Of a DNA stretch of 21,229 nucleotides, positions 1 through 11,470 are shown piece after piece. Origin of the DNA: Rhodocyclaceae bacterium UBA2271 (GTDB taxonomy: Bacteria > Pseudomonadota > Gammaproteobacteria > Burkholderiales > Rhodocyclaceae); assembly GCA_002347405.1 (NCBI GenBank), contig DDXB01000058.1, positions 6,039-27,267 of the forward strand, given 5' to 3'. A program made the position numbers and the translations under genes. Under the pieces are notes generated by a model that was not told the DNA's origin, made no database searches, and was given only the letters and a program-made list of their open reading frames with translations. How positions within the stretch are numbered: the stretch's first letter is position 1; every line of letters starts with the position of its first letter.

Positions 1-18
1 GCGGCGGCCCGGCCATCG

Positions 19-40
19 CCGTCCCGCCAGCGCCGACTTT
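19..40 (+). repeat. Dispersed 20-bp motif, copy a
   Basis: GTCCCGCCAGCGCCGACTTT at 21-40 is the exact reverse complement of the motif and is preceded by CC. It lies in non-coding sequence downstream of the lipoprotein gene, at the left edge of the window. Confidence 0.9.
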
Positions 41-76
41 CACTGACCGCCCGGCGATACGTGAGTAATGCTGGCG

Positions 77-412
77 CTACTCCTGTTTTGGCATGGGAAC
101 AAGGTTGCACTCCATGATGTTGATATGAACGCGGTCATCGACGCGCAAAGTCGAATTGGGTACCAATGGATACGCTCTCCAGCGCAGGTGGGAGTTCCCC
201 GTGTAGCGAACCATTGCATAGGTACCACCGTTCTTGCTGCTTGAGCATGCATCAGCCAGCTTTTCCAGATATTCCGGAGCATTGCCTATGCTGATAATGG
301 TTCCCGGACGCCAACCATCCTTATGTGCGTAACCTCCCTCGTAAACGAGGCCAGCGCAACCTGAAACAAGAATGCTGATTGCCGCTACACTTAACCATTG
401 CTTATTTGTCAT
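77..412 (-). CDS. Hypothetical small lipoprotein
   Basis: This 111-residue protein begins with a short basic N-terminus, a hydrophobic stretch and a lipobox (LVSGC, with the acylated Cys at residue 19), so it should be lipid-anchored in the envelope. The rest contains a GGTYAMVRYTG segment and no domain I recognise. The ATG at 412 is preceded by a GGAAGG Shine-Dalgarno-like sequence about ten bases upstream. It is the last minus-strand gene of the window, 97 bp downstream of the His-rich periplasmic protein gene. It may be carried on the tail of the metal-efflux transcript or may be independent. There is no metal-binding cluster, so linking it to metal resistance rests on position alone. The lipoprotein call is solid; the function is unknown. 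Confidence 0.75.
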   Translation of the reverse strand: MTNKQWLSVAAISILVSGCAGLVYEGGYAHKDGWRPGTIISIGNAPEYLEKLADACSSSKNGGTYAMVRYTGNSHLRWRAYPLVPNSTLRVDDRVHINIMECNLVPMPKQE

Positions 413-509
413 AATAGTTTCGCCTTCCGCTATTAATGATGGACTTCATTGCGTGGATATCGATCAAGGCTGGCAATACCCTGTCGATTGATGGCCGTCG
501 CGTCCCGTC

Positions 510-890
510 TCATTTGAGGCGGAAGTTTATTTTGGCTTCCGGCCTGTTCGGCAGGGACACGACAATTTCGGCGCGCACCCCCACCCCGGTTTTAAATGCG
601 CCTTGTGCTGCCAAGCGGTTGTCGCCAATCGGGATGAGCATGGCCTTTGTTTTTTCGTTGCCTGCATACAGCGTGCTTTCTGCCTTGGCACCTGCGGCGG
701 CAAGCGGCTTGCCGCGCTCGAAGAGATACAGCGTCAGCGTTTCTGCGCGGACGACCAGTTCATAGGTGACGTCGCCAACTTCGCGCACGATGCCCCCATG
801 TTTGGGGCCGTGATCATGACCGGCGCCGGCAAAGGCGGCCGGGGCCAGCAGGCAGGCCGAGCAGCACATGGCAAACAATGTCTTTTTCAT
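510..890 (-). CDS. Small His-rich periplasmic protein of the czc operon
   Basis: The product is 126 residues with a clear signal peptide (residues 1-21, cleavage after AFA). The mature N-terminus carries a probable metal-binding stretch, HDHGPKHGG, with His at 25, 27 and 31. The remainder looks like a compact beta-rich domain ending in INFRLK. The start is supported by an AAGGAG Shine-Dalgarno eight bases upstream of the ATG. The gene begins 17 bp after the czcA stop, so it is almost certainly co-transcribed with the pump. Small proteins with this HDHxPKHGG signature are commonly seen beside CzcCBA-type pumps. A periplasmic metal chaperone or buffer handing ions to the CzcB adaptor is a reasonable inference but is not shown. 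The metal is not predictable from sequence. Confidence 0.85.
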   Translation of the reverse strand: MKKTLFAMCCSACLLAPAAFAGAGHDHGPKHGGIVREVGDVTYELVVRAETLTLYLFERGKPLAAAGAKAESTLYAGNEKTKAMLIPIGDNRLAAQGAFKTGVGVRAEIVVSLPNRPEAKINFRLK

Positions 891-907
891 GGTGAGTTCT
901 CCTTTTG

Positions 908-4069
<3,162 letters not shown>

Positions 4070-4082
4070 TATTTTTCTCCGC

Positions 4083-5651
4083 TCAGTGGGCGTGGCCGTG
4101 GCCGATTTTGGCGGTGTTGGCAGCGGCCAGCTTGATCAGGTAAGCGCCCCGTGAAACCACGCGCTGCCCTGGCTCCAGCCCCTCCACCACCTCGACCCAA
4201 TCACCCTCGCGGGTGCCCAGCCGTACCGGTCGCCGCTCGAAGGATTCACCGCCGGTCATGACGAAGACCACGGCGAGGCCATTCTCGTCGAGCACGGCAG
4301 AACCGGGAATGGCCAGCGCTGTGCGCGGCGCGGCGACGAACACCTGCGCCTTGGCGGACATGCCGACGAAAAGACGTGGGTCGGGTTTCTCAAACTCGAA
4401 CACCACCGGCACGCTGCGCGTGGTCGCATCGACCGCGCCGCCGATCGCGATCAGACGACCGTTCTTGCCCGCCTCGACCACGAAGGACTGGTCGATGCCA
4501 TCGACGCGAAATGCCGTGCCGCTGGGCGCGGTGAGCCGCGCCACCTCGGATTCGGGCACGCGCAGTTCCAGCCACAGCGCACGACGGTTGACGATGTGGA
4601 ACAGCAGCGCGCCTTCGGCCGCAAAGGCGCCGGGAGATACGCGCACATCCGCGAGCGTGCCGGACACCGGCGCGCGCAGCGGTATGCCGCCGCTGCCACC
4701 CACCTGGCCGAGCCGCTGGCGCGCGGCGTCGTGATCGGCGCGCGCCGCGGTTTCGGCCGCGCGTGCCGCGAACAGGCGTTTTTCCGGCACTGCCTCGTCC
4801 TTGAACAGGCTTTCCATGCGGGCGCGCTCGCGCTCGGCCTGCACCAACTCCACCTTCGTTTTGCTGGCGGTTGCCTGCAGCGAGGCGTAGTCGGTGTCGC
4901 CGCCCAGGCGCGGCGACAGCCAGGCGAGGAGGTCGCCTTTGTTCACGGTCTGGCCGAGTTGCGGGAACTTGCCCGCCGGCTGCACCTGCCCCGTCACCGG
5001 AGCAGTCAGCAGCGCCTCGCCATCCGGCCGGGCGCGCAGCACGCCGGTGGCGGCGACGGCGGGACGCAGCGGTCGCTTCACGGCCTCGGCAGTGGCGAAA
5101 TCCACCTTCCACTGCTGTTCCTTGGTGAAGCCAATTTCACCACTTGCGCCTTCCTCGTGTTCCTCGCCTGCTGCATCGGCAGTCTTGCGGTCGGCATGCA
5201 CGGTCACCGGCCCGAGTTCGTGGCGCACGGTGAATTCGGCGGTCGCCACCTCGATGGCGAGTTCGCGCATCCCCGCCTGTTGCGGCAGTGCCACGGGGCG
5301 GAAGATACCGGGCTGGCTGGCGGCATCCACGGAAAAGGTTTCATCCGGCTGGCCGTCGCCAGAGAGAATTACCGTCACTTTGCCGGCAGTGACGGCACGA
5401 AAATCCGCAAGCCGGGTGAGGTGGGCGGCGAAGGTGGATTTTTCGCCGACCACCAGGCGCGGAAACTCGACGAAAAGTTCGCTGCGCTCGGTGAAATGGG
5501 TGATCTTTTCACCACCCGGCGGATGCCCCTGTTCGGCTTCGGCGGCGAGTTTGGCGCCGAAGCCGGGGATGGAACTCGTGTCACCGCAAGCGGCGAGCAA
5601 CAAGGCGGCGATCAGGGCCGCCGCCAGTGAGGCATGGTGTGGAGTCTTCAT
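4083..5651 (-). CDS. czcB: RND periplasmic adaptor lipoprotein, CzcB family
   Basis: This 522-residue membrane-fusion protein bridges the CzcA pump and CzcC channel. The N-terminus has a lipobox (LLAAC, Cys at residue 22), so it is probably anchored by lipid. Residues about 50-155 form an extra N-terminal beta-domain that simple adaptors such as AcrA lack. Residues about 210-250 and 325-360 make the barrel-sandwich hybrid (GEALLTAPVTGQV and IPLRAPVSGTLADV), flanking an alpha-helical hairpin rich in E, R and A. The C-terminus ends GHGHAH, a probable metal-binding tail. The ATG overlaps the czcC stop by four bases (ATGA), indicating translational coupling. The length is in the range of long CzcB homologues. 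Confidence 0.94.
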   Translation of the reverse strand: MKTPHHASLAAALIAALLLAACGDTSSIPGFGAKLAAEAEQGHPPGGEKITHFTERSELFVEFPRLVVGEKSTFAAHLTRLADFRAVTAGKVTVILSGDGQPDETFSVDAASQPGIFRPVALPQQAGMRELAIEVATAEFTVRHELGPVTVHADRKTADAAGEEHEEGASGEIGFTKEQQWKVDFATAEAVKRPLRPAVAATGVLRARPDGEALLTAPVTGQVQPAGKFPQLGQTVNKGDLLAWLSPRLGGDTDYASLQATASKTKVELVQAERERARMESLFKDEAVPEKRLFAARAAETAARADHDAARQRLGQVGGSGGIPLRAPVSGTLADVRVSPGAFAAEGALLFHIVNRRALWLELRVPESEVARLTAPSGTAFRVDGIDQSFVVEAGKNGRLIAIGGAVDATTRSVPVVFEFEKPDPRLFVGMSAKAQVFVAAPRTALAIPGSAVLDENGLAVVFVMTGGESFERRPVRLGTREGDWVEVVEGLEPGQRVVSRGAYLIKLAAANTAKIGHGHAH

Positions 5652-6871
5652 TTGGGGTGATTTCCTGTCAATTGGTCAAGTTCGATGCGGACTTCGCGCG
5701 CTTTCCATTCGAGGGCCAGAGCCGTGGTTTCGGCTTCCAGCGCGCCCTTGTAGGCATCGAGCAGTTCGAGAATGGCGGATTCGCCGGCGCGGTAGGCGGT
5801 TTCGGCGATGCGAACAAGCTCGGCCGAAGGGGTGGCGGCTGTGCCGCGGAAACGTTCGGCGGCAATGATCAGTTGTGTGAGTTGCCGGTGCAGACCGGCA
5901 AGTTCGCCTTCCGCCTGCTGGCGCGCGAGATCCAGCTCCGCGCGCGCCGCCTGGGCCTGCGCGGCGCTGCGCCGGTCGCCCGCCTGCTGGCGGTCGAAGA
6001 GCGGCAGGCTGAAGGCAAGCATGACCAGATTGCCGTTTTCACGCAGCGCGCCATCGTCCGCGCGCTTGCCGCCAATGCCGACGGTGAGTTCGGGCAGATT
6101 GCGCCGCGCGGCGGCGTTGTCGGCCTGGGCCGCGTCGACGCGTGCCGCCAGCGCGGAGAGGTCGGGCCGCGCGGCAAGCCTGGCCTGCAAGGCGGGCATG
6201 GCAGGCGGCGGCTCCGGCAGCAGTCGACCGTCGACACCCTCAACCACGGTGCGGCCGATCAGCGCGGCCAGCCGGGCGCGGGCGCGATCCAGATCGGCGT
6301 GCGTCTCGGCCAGCCTGGCTTCGGCGCTGCGTTGTTCGCGTTCCAGGCGGCGGCGGTCATAACCGGCCACCTCGCCAGCGCGGGCGAGCTTGTCTACGAC
6401 ACTCCCGATCACGGCGAAGCGCGCGCTCCACTCGCCGACGGCGCGCAGTGTTTCCTGCCGGTGCAGCAGGTCATGAAAGGCGCGCCGCAGTTCGACCGCG
6501 CGCTCGTTCTTCCGGGCCAGATTGTCCGACTCGCTGGCACGGATGCGATGGCGTGCCGCGTCCTCGCGCAAGCCACGGCGCCCGGAGATGTCGAGCGGTT
6601 GCATCAGTTGCCAACTGGTCTCGCGCGTGACGCCGGTCTTGTCGCGTGTCAGTTCCAGCGTGGGGTTCGCCCAGGTGCCGGCCGCCAGCGCATCCGCCTC
6701 GGCTTCGCCGACACGGGCTTGCAGCAGATCGGAAAACTCCGGGCGCGACAGGCCGAGACGCAGCGCCTCGGCTTCGGTAATACCCGTGCCGGCCTGTGCG
6801 CAAGCAGTGCTCAAGCCAAGAAGCAGAGCGGCCAGAGTAACTATGGCGCGTGAAAAATGATGGGGATACAT
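5648..6871 (-). CDS. czcC: Outer-membrane efflux protein, CzcC/TolC family
   Basis: This 407-residue protein has an N-terminal signal peptide (residues 1 to about 26, ending near ACAQA). Its body is mostly Ala/Arg/Glu-rich long helices, as expected for the two outer-membrane-efflux repeats of the TolC fold. It would form the exit duct of the tripartite metal pump. Motifs consistent with the family include NPTLELTRDKTG near residue 70 and the segment YRAGESAILELLDAYK near residue 360, the conserved region of the second repeat. A GAGG Shine-Dalgarno lies six bases before the ATG. It is the first of the three structural genes (C, B, A) and overlaps czcB by four bases. The 103-bp gap upstream contains inverted repeats that may be regulatory. 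Confidence 0.93.
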   Translation of the reverse strand: MYPHHFSRAIVTLAALLLGLSTACAQAGTGITEAEALRLGLSRPEFSDLLQARVGEAEADALAAGTWANPTLELTRDKTGVTRETSWQLMQPLDISGRRGLREDAARHRIRASESDNLARKNERAVELRRAFHDLLHRQETLRAVGEWSARFAVIGSVVDKLARAGEVAGYDRRRLEREQRSAEARLAETHADLDRARARLAALIGRTVVEGVDGRLLPEPPPAMPALQARLAARPDLSALAARVDAAQADNAAARRNLPELTVGIGGKRADDGALRENGNLVMLAFSLPLFDRQQAGDRRSAAQAQAARAELDLARQQAEGELAGLHRQLTQLIIAAERFRGTAATPSAELVRIAETAYRAGESAILELLDAYKGALEAETTALALEWKAREVRIELDQLTGNHPK

Positions 6872-6904
6872 CGAAATCCTCGTTCAAACAGGTTGGGATT
6901 TCGA

Positions 6905-6969
6905 CGGGACGCAGCCGAACCCGATCAAGGGTTCGTGCGTGGTGCGCTACAAATAAATAAAGCGTCCCG
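6905..6969 (-). promoter_or_regulatory. Nested inverted repeats between czcI and czcC
   Basis: Two inverted repeats are nested here. The outer arms are CGGGACGC (6905-6912) and GCGTCCCG (6962-6969), an exact 8-bp match. Inside lies a perfect 7-bp hairpin, CGAACCC-GATCAA-GGGTTCG (6916-6935). The only AT-rich run of the gap (ACAAATAAATAAA, 6949-6961) sits between the inner hairpin and the outer right arm. Transcription runs leftward, so a czcI transcript would read the whole structure before reaching czcC. It could be an attenuator, a processing hairpin or a regulator site. No U-tract follows the hairpin, so a simple intrinsic terminator is unlikely. Confidence 0.45.
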
Positions 6970-6974
6970 CCGAC

Positions 6975-7340
6975 TCAGGCGACGATGGACGCAGCTCTCG
7001 GGGGCCGTTCGGGACGGAGCGGAATGGCCGAACTGAAAGTTTCGGCAATGCGGGGCAGGGAGGCGCCCGTGGCAATCGGCAAGTTCAGCCCGACCGGAGT
7101 AGGCAGTATCAGGGAGAACACCGGATGGGCATGCGCGTGGTGATGGTCGCTCGCCTGCTGCGAGGAATCGGCGGTACTGTCTTGCCCGATATTGCCCACT
7201 GCGTCGTCGCCCTCATGAGCGTGATCGAGAAAGTGGGTGTGATGACCCGGCTGCACGGCGTGCTGCAACGCCATCACGGCAGCGAAAGCCGCGTTGAACG
7301 GAATCAGGACGGCGAGCAGGAGCGGCAGGAAAAAACGCAT
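6975..7340 (-). CDS. czcI: CzcI-like His-rich periplasmic regulator or metal-binding protein
   Basis: This 121-residue product starts with a signal peptide (MRFFLPLLLAVLIPFNAAFA, residues 1-20). It is followed by a His/Asp-rich mature region: HHTHFLDHAHE near 33-43 and DHHHAHAH at 65-72. The C-terminus ends in IPLRPERPPRA, the Pro/Arg-rich ending typical of CzcI/CnrC-type small proteins that precede czcCBA. CzcI proteins are thought to modulate induction of the operon by metal. I use the ATG at 7340, which gives a clean signal peptide; a longer reading frame extends to 7418 but would bury it. There is no Shine-Dalgarno; instead a TGATATAGT promoter-like element lies just upstream. The gene is 8 bp beyond the stop of the reductase gene. 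Confidence 0.75.
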   Translation of the reverse strand: MRFFLPLLLAVLIPFNAAFAAVMALQHAVQPGHHTHFLDHAHEGDDAVGNIGQDSTADSSQQASDHHHAHAHPVFSLILPTPVGLNLPIATGASLPRIAETFSSAIPLRPERPPRAASIVA

Positions 7341-7347
7341 GGGCCGG

Positions 7348-7356
7348 ACTATATCA
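7348..7356 (-). promoter_or_regulatory. Candidate extended -10 promoter for the czc operon
   Basis: On the minus strand this reads TGATATAGT: a TG dinucleotide, one base, then TATAGT, which is 5 of 6 to TATAAT. There is no recognisable -35, as is usual for extended -10 promoters. Transcription would begin about 7 bases downstream, at or next to the czcI ATG (7340), giving a leaderless or nearly leaderless message. That fits the missing Shine-Dalgarno. The element overlaps the stop codon of the upstream reductase gene. Confidence 0.35.
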
Positions 7357-8221
7357 GATGGGCAGGCCTGGCCCGCTCCAGCACGCAGAGCAGACGCGAC
7401 GTGTCTTCGGTACCCCAACCCGCCGCCATCAGGCCGTCGAGCTGTTGCATCACCGTGGCGCCAACCGGCAGCGGCACGCCCTGCCGCGTCGCCTCGGCCA
7501 TCACCATGACAAAGTCCTTGTGGTGCAGGCGCGCCACCACGCCCGGGGCGAAATCACGCGCCGCCATCTTGGCGCCGAAAAATTCGAGGACGCGCGAACC
7601 GGCCGAGCCGCCTTGCAGCGCCTGCCGCACCTTGGCAAAATCGACGCCAGCGGCGGCCGCCAGGCGCGCCGCCTCGGCCGTCGCTTCGATGGCCGCCACC
7701 ATCACCAACTGGTTGCAGGCCTTCGCCACCTGCCCGGCGCCGGACGCGCCGGCATGCACGATGGTCTTGCCGAGGCAGGCGAACAGCGGGTCGAGCCGTT
7801 CCGCCAGCGCCGACTTTCCACCCCACATGATGGCCAGCGTCGCCGCCCGCGCACCCGCCGTGCCGCCGGAAACCGGGGCATCGACAAAATCGACGCCCTT
7901 TTCCGCATAACGTCGGGAGAGCTCGCGCGCCGCTTGCGGTGCGATGGTCGAGAAATCGAGGTGCACGCTGCCAGGCTTCAAGGCGGTGATCAGTTGCGCG
8001 GCGAGTGACTCGACATCGGCGCTGCCGGTGACGTTGGTGCAGACGATCTCGCATGCTCGCGCCATCGCTGCCGGGCTTTCCGCCCAGCGCGCCCCGCGTT
8101 CCAGCAGAAAGTCGGCGCTGGCGGGACGGCGTGCCCAGACAGTCAGCGTATGCCCGGCCGCCAGCAGATGTTCCGCCATCGGCTGGCCCATGCCGCCGAG
8201 GCCAATGAACCCGATGTTCAT
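7349..8221 (-). CDS. NAD(P)-dependent beta-hydroxyacid dehydrogenase, paralog 1
   Basis: This 290-residue enzyme belongs to the 3-hydroxyisobutyrate dehydrogenase / tartronate-semialdehyde reductase family. It has an N-terminal Rossmann motif (GFIGLGGMG, residues 4-12), the substrate-binding motif DAPVSGG (114-120) and the catalytic Lys167 in GQVAKACNQ. The basic WARRPAS segment after the second beta strand suggests NADP(H) preference. Substrates could be tartronate, succinate or glyoxylate semialdehyde-like 2-carbon to 4-carbon acids; the sequence does not decide. Its ATG overlaps the stop of the neighbouring paralog by four bases (ATGA), so the two are translationally coupled and probably arose by tandem duplication. 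Unusually, it contains two near-exact copies of the dispersed 20-bp motif, at 7798-7817 and 8108-8127. Confidence 0.9.
   Translation of the reverse strand: MNIGFIGLGGMGQPMAEHLLAAGHTLTVWARRPASADFLLERGARWAESPAAMARACEIVCTNVTGSADVESLAAQLITALKPGSVHLDFSTIAPQAARELSRRYAEKGVDFVDAPVSGGTAGARAATLAIMWGGKSALAERLDPLFACLGKTIVHAGASGAGQVAKACNQLVMVAAIEATAEAARLAAAAGVDFAKVRQALQGGSAGSRVLEFFGAKMAARDFAPGVVARLHHKDFVMVMAEATRQGVPLPVGATVMQQLDGLMAAGWGTEDTSRLLCVLERARPAHLI
7796..7817 (+). repeat. Dispersed 20-bp motif, copy b, inside reductase paralog 1
   Basis: GTTCCGCCAGCGCCGACTTT (7798-7817) differs from the motif at one base. On the gene strand it encodes KSALAER (residues 136-142). The adjacent paralog aligns here without a gap but has a different sequence (KPEVFEK). 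Confidence 0.8.
8108..8129 (-). repeat. Dispersed 20-bp motif, copy c, inside reductase paralog 1
   Basis: An exact motif copy (8108-8127) followed by GG. On the gene strand it encodes RRPASADF (residues 31-38). The paralog has RRPAS at the aligned position but from different codons, so this copy is not an insertion. Confidence 0.85.
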
Positions 8222-9096
8222 TGTTCAGGTGCGCTGATGCGCTCCAGCAATTTCAACGCGGCAACCGAATCTTCCTCGCCCATGCCGCTGCCGACAATGG
8301 CGTTGAAGAGTTGTGCGGTCGCCGCCGCCGACGGCAGCATCAGGCCGAGGCGGTGCGCCTCTTCCATGACGATGCGCAAATCCTTCTGATGCATCCAGGC
8401 CTTGAAGCCGGGCTTGAAATTGCGGTCGAGCATGCGCTGGCCATGGTTCTCCAGAATCTTCGAGTAAGCGAAACCACCCAGCAAGGCTTCACGGACCCGC
8501 GCCGGGTCGACGCCGCTTTTCGCCGCGAAATTGAAGGCTTCGGCCACTGCGGCCACGCCGACGCCGGTAAGAATCTGGTTGCAGGCCTTGGCCACCTGCC
8601 CCGCGCCGCTCGCGCCGATCAGCGTGATCGACTTGCCCATCGTTTCGAACAGCGGCTTCACTTTCTCGAACACTTCCGGCTTGCCGCCCACCATGATGGT
8701 CAGCGCGGCATTGATCGCGCCGATCTCGCCGCCCGACACCGGCGCGTCAAGAAATTCGATGCCCTTGGCGGCCAGTTCGGCGCCGATCTCGCGCGCCGCA
8801 TTGGGATTGATCGTGCTCATGTCGACGACGATCAAGCCGGGCCGGGCCCCGCTGGCGATGCCATCCTCTTCCAGCGCCACCGCACGCACGTCGGGGGCGT
8901 CGGCCACCATGACGAAGATGATTTCGGCATGCCGCGCCACCGCGGCCGCCGAGACATGCGCCCGGGCGTCGACATCCTTGAACGGTTCCAGCGAAGCCGG
9001 CCGGCGCGCCCAGAGATGCAGGGCATGACCGGCCCGCGCCAGATGCAGGGCGAGGGGGCGGCCCATCAGGCCGAGTCCAATGAAGCCGATATTCAT
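8218..9096 (-). CDS. NAD(P)-dependent beta-hydroxyacid dehydrogenase, paralog 2
   Basis: This 292-residue relative of the adjacent reductase carries GFIGLGLMG (4-12), DAPVSGG (117-123) and catalytic Lys170 in GQVAKACNQ, all expected for the 3-hydroxyisobutyrate dehydrogenase family. Its style (IGASGAGQVAKACNQILTG, HQKDLRIVMEEA) is closest to the 2-hydroxy-3-oxopropionate reductase (GlxR/GarR) branch. I chose the ATG at 9096 because it gives MNIGFIGLG, the same N-terminus as the paralog, and has GGGG seven bases upstream. A GTG at 9102 overlapping the DUF4202 stop (GTGA) is the alternative. It is the middle gene of an overlapping three-gene unit. The exact substrate is unknown. Confidence 0.9.
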   Translation of the reverse strand: MNIGFIGLGLMGRPLALHLARAGHALHLWARRPASLEPFKDVDARAHVSAAAVARHAEIIFVMVADAPDVRAVALEEDGIASGARPGLIVVDMSTINPNAAREIGAELAAKGIEFLDAPVSGGEIGAINAALTIMVGGKPEVFEKVKPLFETMGKSITLIGASGAGQVAKACNQILTGVGVAAVAEAFNFAAKSGVDPARVREALLGGFAYSKILENHGQRMLDRNFKPGFKAWMHQKDLRIVMEEAHRLGLMLPSAAATAQLFNAIVGSGMGEEDSVAALKLLERISAPEQ

Positions 9097-9098
9097 GC

Positions 9099-9707
9099 TC
9101 ACGCCCCGGTCACTGCCTTGGTGATCAGCGGCACCAGCGGCTCGGGCAGCTTGAGCTTGCCGGAGAGCGCGAATTCATGCGCGCGCGATGACATCTTCTT
9201 CCAGGTCTTGCGGATGATGTCCAGCCACTTGTCCTCGGAATATTCGGGATGCTTGCCGGCGAAGCCGAGCATGTAATCCTCGATGAACACCAGGTCGATG
9301 ACATCTTCGACCATCTGGGTGTCCGGGTTCACCTTCAAACCGCGCTTGCCGACGGCCTGCTTGACGCGCTCGATGATCGCGGCGTCGATGCCTGCGTCGG
9401 TCATCAGGCGGCCCGCCGTTTCGGCGTGGAACTTGTACAAGCCGGTGCGCCATTGCAGATAACCTTCGCGCGTGTTCGGATAACTGTCGCGCGGCGTCTT
9501 CCAGCGCTGGATATGCTGGGCACGCACCGCCAGCTTGATGGCCTCATCGGCCTCTGGCGCATACCGCGCCAGCATCGCGCTCATGCGTTGCGCATACAGC
9601 AGCTCGTAGGGCACGGCCTTGCCGTCCGCATTGGTGTCCTGACGGGGGTCTTCAGCATTGGCGGCATCGAAAAGCGCGATGGCGCGATCAAAAGCGGATG
9701 CGGTCAT
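9099..9707 (-). CDS. DUF4202 family protein
   Basis: The 202-residue product matches my recollection of the DUF4202 family: the motif AQHIQRW around residue 80, followed by PRDSYPNTREGYLQWR, a central helix-rich region, and DLVFIEDYMLGFAGKHPEYSEDKW near residue 150. The His, Asp and Glu residues in these motifs recall a metal-binding HD-like helical enzyme, but no function is established to my knowledge. There is no signal peptide or membrane segment, so it is cytosolic. The start at 9707 is set by a perfect AAGGAG at 9715-9720 with a seven-base spacer; a longer frame to 9737 would place that site inside the gene. It heads the unit with the two reductases, overlapping or abutting the next gene. 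Confidence 0.88.
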   Translation of the reverse strand: MTASAFDRAIALFDAANAEDPRQDTNADGKAVPYELLYAQRMSAMLARYAPEADEAIKLAVRAQHIQRWKTPRDSYPNTREGYLQWRTGLYKFHAETAGRLMTDAGIDAAIIERVKQAVGKRGLKVNPDTQMVEDVIDLVFIEDYMLGFAGKHPEYSEDKWLDIIRKTWKKMSSRAHEFALSGKLKLPEPLVPLITKAVTGA

Positions 9708-9714
9708 AGGTATT

Positions 9715-9720
9715 CTCCTT
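9715..9720 (-). promoter_or_regulatory. Ribosome binding site fixing the DUF4202 start
   Basis: AAGGAG on the minus strand lies seven bases before the ATG at 9707. It decides this start against an upstream in-frame start at 9737. Confidence 0.8.
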
Positions 9721-9772
9721 AATCTAAACGTGGACAAAACAAATCAATGTGACTTAAACCCTCACCACAGCT

Positions 9773-9915
9773 GCCTTTCCGCCGGGCCGCCCCAAGGAAA
9801 GGCGACACGCGCCGCCAGGCGCAATCCGCACCCGACCCGCCACGAAGCACCCCGTAATAACCGAGCAAAGCGAGCCACGGTCACCTCCCCCGCGAGGGGG
9901 AGGCTGGGAGGGGGT
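9773..9915 (+). repeat. Hairpin repeat element, copy 1
   Basis: This copy occupies the 211-bp gap between gdhA and the DUF4202 gene. It opens with a perfect 8-bp stem GCCTTTCC (9773-9780) / GGAAAGGC (9796-9803) around the 15-base loop GCCGGGCCGCCCCAA. After a GC-rich spacer comes GCACCCCGTAATAA (9847-9860). It ends with a second perfect 8-bp hairpin, CCTCCCCC-GCGA-GGGGGAGG (9884-9903). The same parts occur in the same order at 16423-16560. Read from gdhA, the GC hairpin could terminate transcription or protect the 3' end of the mRNA, although no T-run follows. Confidence 0.85.
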
Positions 9916-9918
9916 GGG

Positions 9919-11262
<1,344 letters not shown>

Positions 11263-11376
11263 GGCACTCCCCTTTGATTGCTGAAATGTTCAAATTGTTG
11301 GTATCGGCGCCGCGCTTCTTGGCGTGGCGGGTCGGGAAGTTTATTCCGGCCCGCGCAGCGGCGCAATATTCTCGTC

Positions 11377-11424
11377 GGTGCCGTACCCGCTTCGGGGCAT
11401 TTCATCCCGCCAGCGCCGACTTTT
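11377..11424 (+). repeat. 48-bp inverted repeat, left copy (contains 20-bp motif copy d)
   Basis: This segment matches the reverse complement of 13106-13153 at 46 of 48 positions. It begins GGTGCCGTACCCGCTTCGGG, including a small CCCG-CTT-CGGG hairpin, and ends with the 20-bp motif (11404-11423, one mismatch) plus a T. Its T-rich end points into the block with the HTH, vapC, vapB and DUF2892 genes. It lies between the HTH gene and gdhA. Confidence 0.85.
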
Positions 11425-11470
11425 GCGATTGGGCATTGGACAACCAGCTAGCGGTGCGCAGTTGCCGCGA

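Noticed and set aside
63..82. GAGTA/TACTC inverted repeat at the lipoprotein gene end as a terminator
   Set aside because: The stem is only five pairs with a ten-base loop and no T-run follows in the direction of transcription.
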